The translations under genes were made by a program, and so were the position numbers. The notes under the pieces are model-generated. The model saw only the letters and a program-made list of their open reading frames with translations, was not told where the DNA came from and ran no database searches. DNA of 64,000 bases from Bugulina stolonifera (taxonomy: Eukaryota; Bryozoa; Gymnolaemata; Cheilostomatida; Bugulidae): contig OW285195.1 in NCBI GenBank assembly GCA_935421135.1, forward strand, positions 3,542,701 through 3,606,700, written 5' to 3'. Shown here in pieces: positions 54,321 to 64,000 of the stretch; positions within the stretch are counted from its first letter, which is position 1; each line of letters begins with the position of its first letter.

Positions 54321-57000
54321 AAACTTTGCTGGATTGATGCCAACCAGCTTGGCTCCAGTGGGATCTGCTACATCTTTCTACATGTAGATGAAAAGGCCAG
54401 GGTCAAGAAACTAGTATAGCCATACTACAAAGCTTGACTGGTTCATGCATATTTATCAACATACATGTATTAGCAACATTTAGTATTTCAATTTTTTTAC
54501 ATTTCATGGCCTAGAAAATTTTTCCATTGCCAATTTATTAGTCTGTTATTGAATTAGCATACTGCAACGGACTAATCTGTACTAGATTTATGTTTTAATC
54601 AAGTAGTATACTGACTGATACATTTTCAATCAGCCATTTTACATTTATTGTCATTGTTTTGTTAATACTTCTTTATATAACTCCCATTTGTAATTTTTTT
54701 AAAACAATATGAATATACTACATTGTAATACTAAAATACTGTTGGGATTATGTAAATTTTAGTCAAACTTTGCCTTTTCATTACATCATTGGGGCAGGCA
54801 TTTTCTATTACAATTTAAATTTTTCTGTATTGTTTGCTAAAATATAACAGATCATTCAGTTTGCAACTCTGCTTAATCACTTAATTTAACAACCATGTGT
54901 AACGCATGATATCACATGGTTGAGTCCTGTCAATGTTTTATAAGCAAACAATTCTTTGGATAAGATTACATGTAGTTGTGGTCCTGGTATTGCAGCATGA
55001 ATTGCTGTTATGGTTTCATAGGAACCAGCATCTCACTACCCTAGATCTGTACCAGCAAGTACATAAAACCTTACATGCATATTCCATGCTTTTCCACTAC
55101 AGGCTATATTTAGAACAGCAGGCCACAATACAATAAATTTCATATAAGTCATAAAGCAAACAGTTGAGCTTTATTAATAAAACTGTGTTCTAAGCAGCAT
55201 TGAATAGTGTTAGCTGGTCAAGTTTGGGCAAGAGGACACAACTCTGCTTATAGTAGCTCAAACTCAACAAACCTAAGAAGGGCTGCATTGAACATAGACA
55301 TAAACCCTGTAACAGTGAGACATTGCACATACATGTACATGTAACGTTCAACATCCTATACAGAACCTAATAATATTGAGTTCCAGTCATCAGCGATTTA
55401 GATTAACTGTTTGTGCATGTTAGCTTACTCAGTGCACCAAAATACATGTAGGCCTATATAGTGAGCTGAAGGTTTTTTTTTTCTGCAAAGCATGAGGAGG
55501 TTGAACCTGTAAGTCGACTTCATCTTACTATTTTCTCTCTGTTCGCGTGGAATGAAGTCATCTTGTGACTATGGCAACAGTCCACCACTACATTTGCCAC
55601 TCTTTAGCTGCATACTTCATTATAAAGGCATCCTACCATAAAATGTGTCTGAGCTGCCCTTTTTTCAGATTTTGCAGATTCTTGTATCAATAATGCTCGT
55701 ATGCCAGCCGTGCTAGAAGTACTGCATATAGCAGGAGCATCCACATCTATAGCAAAGTACATGATTGCATGCATGTCACAAATTCTGTTAATTTACAACA
55801 ACAAAATTCTGCCACAAATACATGTATTTTCCACAATTGAGTTACTATTATTGTGAAAACTTTTTGTGAACAATAATGCTACATGTACCTATAACATTCA
55901 TCACATAGAGTTACTGGCAGTCTCAATCATTTGAGTTTGGTGGGCAAGACAATTAAAGTATAATATTATATTTGTAGTACATGTACAATACGTGTGTTGC
56001 AGGCCAAGCTGTTCAGTATCACACTTTAAATATGGTACTATAATCATAGTGCAGGAGTTAAAGATTTAAAATCTTTTAGAGAAACAAGCATAAAGTCATC
56101 ATAACAAAATTTTGCTACCCATTTTAGAGAAAGTTGCTGTGGTTTGAATTTACACATTAGCCTATACAAAGAGAGACAGTTAAATTTCATCATAGCGACA
56201 TGAACTGAATAAGTATAGCTACATGTAGAACTTTCTCTATTAATTATTAATAGAAACTTGCGTGTATTAGGGTCTCTCGGTCTACAGTAATTTATTGTAC
56301 ATGTACAGCTAGTGCAGTCAGAAATTGTGTATACAAGCTCAGACCTAGAAACAGGGCCGGTCTCAACCGCTCACAGTAGCAATACATGTGCATGTACAGG
56401 ACATGTATTGCATATTCAACCTGCTGGTCAGCTATTTAAAATTTTTACAATCAGAAACTAACAGTGGCCAAGTCAAACATTTCAATATTGTACAAAGTGC
56501 ATAAACATTTAGTTTCATATTTTTGCTAGTGTATAATTGTGCTGGCATTTGATGTAGGGCCAAGGGCAATACACACAAGTGATAGCTTCAGTATCTTGTC
56601 TACATGTACTTTTTACAGACAAGCAACATAACATTACTGTAGCTATTGTTCAAGCTATTCTCTTCAAATTTGGTGCTTCCTTATTATACATGTACATTAA
56701 CATTACTTACATGTACATCTATGTGTGTGACAATTAAACCAGATGCAAGAGCAGTAATATTATTTCTATATATACAATGTAGGAGTTCTTTGACTTTTGT
56801 TGGTTGCCTAGCTCAAACTGATGTCTCCTTGTCTAAGGAATTAGTGTAACTAGCCAGACCTGAAGCAATGACCAGCATGATACATGCTATATCTATGAAT
56901 GATGCACCCAAAGTCCAGTACCATACTTTCACTTTAAAGACATCAGTTTCTCAGAAAGCATCGAGACCCTGCTCAGAATAATCTGGAGGAAGTGATGCTA
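54321..57000. other. Non-coding stretch, ACATGTA-rich
   Basis: No gene seen. Many TACATGTACATGTA words are scattered here, as in the rest of the window from 41 kb on. Confidence 0.4.
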
Positions 57001-57049
57001 TCAATTAATGAATAATAATGATAATATCCGTGAGGCCAAACACAGTTCT

Positions 57050-57265
57050 TTAACGCGGCTGCCCAGTGGCAGAGCGAGCCGAGGGGCCACCACAGCTACT
57101 AGAGCTGGATATCATTATAGTTCGATATGGCACAGAGTGAAAACATTTTCCGGGACAAAAAACCTCCCCTCCAGGTCATTGGCGGAACCTATGTCTTTGC
57201 AGGCAACTTGCGTTATTGCTGCAAAACCAGAGTGACTAGTGCTAAACCACAATATATTATTGTAG
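57050..57265 (+). other. Possible exon(s) upstream of the SGNH gene
   Basis: Composition rises in GC and an ATG at 57127 opens a 68-codon frame. A donor-like GTAG|GTATGG occurs at about 57265. Unrelated to known domains. It might be an upstream exon of the SGNH gene or an independent small gene; evidence is weak. Confidence 0.25.
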
Positions 57266-58403
57266 GTATGGCAGAGACACCGAAGGATGTTGTCCTTGAT
57301 TATCTATCTATCATCTTTTATCAAGTTGAATAAGGCAACACATCTGAATGTTGGAGTCATTCTAATGTATGTTGATATTTAATTTGCTGCAGAGCATCCT
57401 CTGGTTCTGAGAGTAAAAAAACTTCATTAACTATTTGGAGTGAATTATCTAGTTAGTTTAGGTAGTTGGAAGTCTAACTTTTGTGAGGCTAACTTGAAAT
57501 AGTAACACACCAATCCTACCTTGCTAAAACTCCTCAAATTGTTGAACTATTTCAGTGTTGTGGAAAAGCTGAACATTTCATGGGACTTCAATAATCACTA
57601 AGCACCAAGTCTAAGTACAAATCTTCATAATCTATGCTTTGTAATACTTCAAACAAAGTGTTCAGAAGGTTTGGTGTCTAGATTATCTTCTAACTCTTCA
57701 AATGTCCTTGATTGACTCCACTACTTTCGTTGGATATGGTGAGATGGGAGCCTATAATTATTACCTTCTGTGTTTGCTTAGATGGCAAAGTACAACAGGT
57801 ATCATAGCTAACCAAAGATTTCAGCTACAACATCTCTGTAAACTAGGACTAAACATTCCATTACATCTCATTGAATTATATTTACCTGCCTATATAAAGG
57901 TACAGCCTGTTCTGACAAATTTTAGTCTGGGTGTGTTTATTGTGTAGAGTCAAACCAGAAGAAAGTTAGCCAAATAGAAAGGTACATATCATGTTTCTAT
58001 TTTCTAAATGTAGTAGTAAATGTCTCAAGTATAACTTGCAGTGTGTAAAGTTGAAAATTTTTTCTCGGATTGAAGGTTGGAGCATAAAACATTGCATTAT
58101 GACACCATGAACATGTGATAAATCGATGCTGCAAGTTTTTTTTGTTAAATTCCAGTTGTTTTTTTATTAATTTTGGTCAACGTATAGGATGCAGCTTTAA
58201 ATTAATTTAATTACTTTGTTTGAGGTGCAAACTATTAGTCTATTGTGTTACCGATTAGGGTACAACTCTGTTGGACAAGCGAAGAAATATATTCGTATTA
58301 ATGCTTAATGCAAGTTAATTAATACTGTTTGGTATTTTGCTTAGCAAGTGTCACCAATTTGAATTCTTGAATATCTACAGTACAAACTATACAGCTTAAA
58401 ATA

Positions 58404-59391
58404 ATGAAAATTGCAATAGTTGGAGACAGTTATGTAAGAAGACTTGCTTCCTATATCAAGGTAAATAACACTATAAACAGTCATGTTCATGGCATTCAGT
58501 GTAATTCTTTTGCATGTAGCCACTATTTATTTTTGATATTATTGAACTATGTGGAGTAAATCTTTAACCATGTATTGGTAGCCTTTACAATGTAAATTCA
58601 CTTTGGCACCTATTGGGAGCCAAGAGGTCGTATTGCCATCTGAAACCATGATCAAAGCATATTATAGCTTACTATCACAATTTGTATGAACATGCTTGTA
58701 CTGTAAATGTCGATGTTGAAGGATGTCTTGTTTTTGTCATTAATTTTAGAAAAATGGATACGCTTTCCAATTGGAGAACACTTCACATGTGAATCTAATA
58801 AGTCGACCTGGTGCACGCGTAACAACTTGTCCTGTGAGTTCCGCTTTCAAACAATGTTGTGTTTTGATGCATGTGTTTCGAAAATCTACTCCACTCCATG
58901 TTAGCAATCCATAATGTTTTTCTTTAAATTCAACACAATGGAGATGAATGTTTGTTCCAATGTTTCAGATCTCGAAAAACTACATGGACATCATAGTTGT
59001 GTGCTGTGGAGGCAACGACATAGGAAAAGTCAACCCTATCGAAGCTGCAAAGAGGTTGTTGCAAAGACTTGAGGGCACAGCAACAGTTATAGTGTTTACC
59101 TCGGTGGTCATGAGGAGAGAAGGATCCCGCCGAGTGCCGCAAGGCTTTCATGAGCTAGCTCGCCAATTCAATCTGGCGCTCGCAGATACAGTACGTGCTT
59201 CTGACTCTAAGAAGTTTTACTTTCTTGACAGACGTCTAGTGAGATATATGGATACTGATGGTGTCCATATATCAAATTGGGGTCAGCGGCACTATTTCTT
59301 TAGCCTGCAGCGTGCTGTGAGATTTGGTATGCAAACTTTCCAACAATTATATTTAGGTGACCATAGAGATCATTCCATTTACAATGCATAA
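58404..59391 (+). CDS. SGNH/GDSL hydrolase-like protein, three exons
   Basis: Exons 58404-58460, 58750-58833 and 58969-59391, all phase 0 with GT/AG borders, give 187 aa. The order of SGNH blocks is seen: GDSY with nucleophile Ser9 (block I), CCGGND with Asn63 (block III) and TDGVHIS with Asp144 and His147 (block V). The oxyanion Gly of block II is likely within the second exon (RPGA). SGNH enzymes are esterases, lipases or acetyl-hydrolases; the substrate cannot be told. No signal peptide, so cytosolic. It is short for the family (usual size about 200 aa). Many invertebrate genomes carry such genes in multiple copies, sometimes near mobile elements. The start ATG could be internal to a longer transcript. 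Confidence 0.75.
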
Positions 59392-60730
59392 CCAAATGAC
59401 ATAAATAGCAATCTACATGTACATTCACTTTACCCATTAACATCATCTGGATTTATGTAAGAGAAATATTTGTGGTACTGTACTAATAGCACTCATGTAA
59501 TTGAATGTGAAGAGTATGAAATTATATGACTGTTGAATATGTGATGTTTACAGTTTTTGAATAACCTAAATCATAATATAATATATCTAGTAGCTATGCT
59601 GCTCTTATATTCAGTTCCTACTCTTTTATTGCCAGTTAGCCAGATAACTATATTTTATATTGGAACAGTTACATGTTGCTAGAAACTTGATCTTGAAAGT
59701 TTGATTTTATTTGCAATGTTATCAGTATAAGTCATTAACCAAAATTCACTGCTTCAAGCAGATTACAGAATATTTTCCTTACATTGGTGCCAAGCTCTGC
59801 CACAGTATTATTGTGAGACTGCCCTCCGGCTCCAGCCATATAGTTTTAGCCAGAAGTAACCTGACACAATTTCAGTCTAAACAGACCAATGTTTTTCTAT
59901 AGGCCACCAGTCAGCCGTTCTTGTGAGCTCAATCAAGTCACACAACATTAGACTTGAACAGATGAGAATTCTTTATCTTAACGCTTATGCTCTTAGCCTA
60001 GGTTCTCTCAGAAACTAACAGCCAGGGTGTGAAGGCAGAATGGCGTTCATGCCGTCTCATTATTAAACAAGTTGGAACTTACTGGTTGGTACACATTGAA
60101 ATAGCTAATAGATACAAATATGCACCTCACTTAGTAGGCCTACTCATTAGGGAGAAGCAGATACTGATGAGACGTTTTTTATGCAATTGGAGCCTTTAGT
60201 ATTGCATACACACTGAACATTGAAAGTTGAAGTATTGGATACCTGTAATACAATGTAGATATTAGACATAATAGTAGCATACAGAATAGTTTGATATTAG
60301 CTATACATACCATATCGGTGTTGCCCTTTGCGATTTTGTTATAGCCTCAATGCTGAGTCTCCTTATAGGACATACATGTAGGTATCACAGAAATATTATT
60401 AGCATTGAACCAGTTTTCAGTTATAGCCTGTTTTCTATCAAAAAGAGCCAGGAGTTATTATACTGAAGACAAGTGTTGGTAAAGCGGGTTAGGAGCAGAC
60501 CGGGGATCTATGGAAAATTTGGACAGTTTCTGGGAGATATTGTTATATCCGACTCAAAAGCTAAGGTGCCATAGTCACAAAAATGCAAGATTCATCTGAA
60601 GCAGACTAATCAATCAGTTGCTTCAAATGTGCAACCTAGCCTAAGCTCTTGGCTCTGGAGTGCAAGGATGTGATGGTAACCTTATAGTGGGTGACCAACA
60701 TTAATACTGTTATGTTGTGAGAAAGGTTGG
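59392..60730. other. Non-coding stretch
   Basis: AT-rich; 3' flank of the SGNH-like gene. No gene or clear repeat seen. Confidence 0.4.
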
Positions 60731-62805
60731 ATACTTAGTTTCACCCAGATACTCCACCTGTCCCAATTACAAATGTTACACAATGCCAACACTGTGCACT
60801 AGTTCTGGGTGCTCATGGTATTATTGGTGAAAGTGACTAGCTAATTATAGTATTTGTACCTCACAAAGGGCTAGATGCTCCATACACTGACTGACTGACT
60901 ATTGTACTTGTATTATTGAATAAATACCAATAACAAAGGACCTATTATTCAAACTGTTACATGATATACATATACTTCACCATAACACACTGTCTCACTG
61001 TGAGCAGCCCTCAAACTTTACCCCAAGCTCAATCATTACTTGAATTGCAAGAATATTACAAGCCCATGTTGTTTAGTAAACAATTTGTCTAGACAGAAGG
61101 ATGTTTATCTCTTTAAATTAGTCTCATTTCAACAAAAGTTACAACTAGACCAACTTCCTATCATGATGCAATGTACTGTAGATCTAGCAGAACACTAACG
61201 CATTTCAACAAATACAAGAATTCACACTGCAGCTCTAAAGCAGGCTATAACATGGTATAACTATTTCTCATTGCAGTGACAGCGAGAAAGACAGGGTTGA
61301 TTTGACAAGAATATATCTCACCATCTGCTGCTAATGTATCATAGTATTATTGGTGAAAGTGACTAGCTAATTATAGTACTTGTACCTCAGGAGGGCTAGA
61401 TGCTCCATACACCAACTGACTGACCATTGTACATGTATTATTGAATAAACACCAATAACAAAGGACCTATTATTCAAACTGTTCTATGCCATACATGTAC
61501 TTCAGCATAACACACTGTCTCACTGTGAGCAGCCCTCAAATGTTACCCCAAGCTCAATCATTACATGAATTGTAAGAATATTACAAGTCCATGATGCTAG
61601 TAAACATTTTGTTTAGACAGAAGAGTGTTCATATTTTTAAATTAGTCTCATTTCAACAAACGTTACAACTAGACCACTTCCTATCACGATGCAATGTACT
61701 GTAGATCTAGCAGAATACTAATGCATTTCAACAAATACAAGAATTCACACTGCAGCTCTAAAGCAGGCTATAACATGGTATAACTATTTCTCTTTGCAGT
61801 GGCAGGGAGAAAGAGATAGTTGATTTGACAACAATATATCTCATCATCTGCTGCTAATTTGCCATAAGAAGTATTAAAGTCTGATGTAAAACTTTATTTT
61901 GCCAACCAGTTCTGTCCAGAAAATAATGTTTACTAAACTTCATGGACTTGTAGTATTCTTACAATTCATGTAATGATTGAGCTTGGGGTAAAGTTTGAGG
62001 GCTGCTCACAGTGAGACAGTGTGTTATGGTGAAGTACATGTATAGCATATAACAGTTTGAATAATAGGTCCTTTGTTATTGGTATTTATTCAATAATACA
62101 AGTACAATGGTCAGTCAGTCAGTGTATGGAGCATCTAGCCCTCCAGAGGTACAAGTACTAATAGCTATGTCCACTTTCACCAATAATACTATGATACATT
62201 AGCAGCAGATGATGAGAAATATTGTTGTCAAATCAACTATCTCTTTCTCCCTGTCACTGCAAAGAGAAATAGTTATACCATATGTTATAGCCTGCTTTAG
62301 AGCTGCAGTGTTAATTCTTGTATTTGTTGAAATGCATTAGTATTCTGCTAGATCTACAGTACATTACATCGTGATAGGAAGTGGTCTAGTTGTAACGTTT
62401 GTTGAAATGAGACTAATTTAAAAATATGAACATCCTTCTGTCTAGACAAAATGTTTACTAGCATCAGGGACTTGTAATATTCTTGCAATTCATGTAATGA
62501 TTGAGCTTGGGGTAAAGTTTGAGGGCTGCTCACAGTGAGACAGTGTATTATGGTGAAGTATGTGTATAGCATAGAACAGTTTGAATAATAGGTCCTTTGT
62601 TATTGGTATTTATTCAATAATACATGTACAATAGTCAGTCAGTCAGTGTATGGAGCATCTAGCCCTTTGTGAGGTACAAGTACTATAATTAGCTAGTCAC
62701 TTTCACCAATATTACCATGAGCACCAATGTTTGAACTACTGCACAGTGTTGACATTGTGTAACATCTGTAATTCGGACAGGTGGGGTATCTGGATGAACA
62801 GAAAA
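60731..62805. repeat. Large inverted repeat of 526-bp units
   Basis: Left arm about 60731-61610, right arm about 61917-62805, spacer about 307 bp. Each arm is made of tandem units of 526 bp; the unit boundary TATTATTGGTGAAAG recurs at 60819 and 61345 (plus) and its inverse near 62188 and 62714 (minus). A flanking GGTGCTCATGG block and CACTGTGCA words mark the outer ends on both arms. Units contain CATAACACACTGTCTCACTG and AACAAAGGACCTATTATTC. Confidence 0.88.
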
Positions 62806-62869
62806 CTGACCCATGTTTTGAGTACTATGCAGCACTATGAAAGCATTGGGCTTATTCTAGCAAATGTTA

Positions 62870-63711
62870 CAAGTAGACCAACTTCCTATCACAATATAAA
62901 GTAGAACTAGCAGGATACTAACGCATTTCAACAAATACAAGAATTCACACTTCAGCTCCAAAGCAGGCTATAACATGGTATAACTATTTCTCATTGCAGT
63001 GACAGCGAGAAAGACAGGGTTGATTTGACAACAATATATCTCACCATCTGCTGCTAATGTATCATAGTATTATTGGTGAAAGTGACTAGCTAATTATAGT
63101 ACTTGTACCTCACAGAGGGCTAGATGCTCCATACACCAACTGACTGACCATTGTACATGTATTATTGAATATATACCAATAACAAAGGACCTATTATTCA
63201 AACTGTTCTATGCCATACATGTAATTCACCATAACACACTGTCTCACTGTGAGGGGCCCTCAAACTTTACCCCAAGCTCAATCATTACATGAATTGCAAG
63301 AATATTACAAGTCCATGATGCTAGTAAACATTTTGTCTAGACAGAAGGATGTTCATATTTTAAATTAGTCCCATTTCAACAAAGTTACAACTAGACCACT
63401 TCCTATCACGATGCAATGTACTGTAGATCTAGCAGAATACTAATGCATTTCAACAAATACAAGAATTTACACTGCAGCTCTAAAGCAGGCTATAACATGG
63501 TATAACTATTTCTCTTTGCAGTGACAGGGAGAAAGAGATAGTTGATTTGACAACAATATATCTCATCATCTGCTGCTAATTTGCCATAAGAAGTATTAAA
63601 GTCTGATGTAAAACTATATTTTGCCAACCAGTTCTGTCCAGAAAAAAACGTTTACTAAACTTCATGGACTTGTAGTATTCTTACAATTCATGTTATGATT
63701 GAGCTGAATAT
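62870..63711 (+). repeat. Further plus-strand copies of the 526-bp unit
   Basis: A partial unit (62870-63067) and one full unit (63068 to about 63580), followed by the same joining sequence seen after the second plus-strand unit at about 61860-61990 (CCATAAGAAGTATTAAAGTC). It is interrupted at 63711 by a foldback element. Confidence 0.85.
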
Positions 63712-64000
63712 GCGACTGTTCAAAAAAGACAGTTCGAAACGGGACGTTTCGAAAGTGGACAGTTCAACACCGGACAGTTCGAAACGCCTAACCCCAAATC
63801 CCAACCACCAGATTTCAACTAATTTTCATTTTGAATATTATTTTCTCTATTTAGTTAATTAAATTAATTGATTAAAATTAATTATTTGCAAGTTGTGTTC
63901 TTCTTAATGTAATCTACACAGTTTCGAACTGTCCTGTTTGGAACTGTCCAGTTGTGAAACGTCCTGTTTCGAACTGTCTTTTTCGAATTGTCCCTTTACC
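63712..64000. mobile_element. Foldback element with iterated GGACAGTTCGAAAC ends
   Basis: Left arm about 63712-63786 and right arm about 63918-63993 are complementary, each with three to four iterations of GACAGTTCGAAAC / GGACGTTTC words. The AT-rich core is about 130 bases. It interrupts the 526-bp unit family. The right border is at or beyond the window edge. Confidence 0.8.

Noticed and set aside
57702..57947. 81-codon frame upstream of the SGNH gene
   Set aside because: No recognisable motif, no splice-site support; could be chance.
1..64000. CRISPR arrays, rRNA genes, bacterial operons
   Set aside because: No regularly spaced direct repeats with unique spacers, no rRNA-like sequence; introns and eukaryotic transposons show nuclear eukaryote DNA.

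Overview
The window reads as nuclear DNA of a metazoan, most likely a marine invertebrate. It is AT-rich. It carries short spliced exons of a TRIM-type RING/B-box/coiled-coil gene, a spliced SGNH-hydrolase-like gene, many small transposons with target-site duplications, and two Polinton/Maverick (adintovirus-like) elements. The phylum cannot be fixed from the sequence alone.

Layout. 1-3173: end of a first, partial Polinton: adenain-type protease on +, cut by the window edge, then packaging ATPase, small membrane protein and a 430-aa terminal protein on -. 3241-4575: a large inverted repeat with a G-rich arm followed by a C-rich arm. 5570-6900: CpG- and GGY-rich island with CCAAT-like motifs. 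8152-9009: two diverged LTR-like modules. 10921-14231: repeats, a 26-bp perfect hairpin, a microsatellite, and a TTAA-flanked 1.7-kb element. 14238-28934: a second, complete Polinton of 14.7 kb with terminal inverted repeats and a 6-bp target duplication (CATATA). 29230-29590: decayed Ty3/Gypsy integrase fragment. 30688-33913: hAT-like element. 34326-47711: six-exon TRIM-like gene whose introns hold a second hAT-like element, a TA-flanked MITE, a foldback, a truncated LINE and an 866-bp TIR element. 47712-58400: mostly unannotated, with a run of splice-donor-like sites. 58404-59391: SGNH-like gene. 60731-63711: 526-bp units arranged tandemly and as an inverted repeat. 63712-64000: foldback element running to the window edge.

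The complete Polinton is the main find. Its genes form a virus-like set: protein-primed family B DNA polymerase with N-terminal C2H2 fingers, DDE integrase with chromodomain, double-jelly-roll major capsid protein, single-jelly-roll minor capsid protein, adenain-type maturation protease, packaging ATPase, and several small proteins. All are on the minus strand except one spliced plus-strand gene behind a TATA box and a six-copy repeat. Near-identical TIR tips, an exact target duplication and open frames point to a recent insertion. The two Polintons share the order terminal protein - membrane protein - ATPase but are clearly different families.
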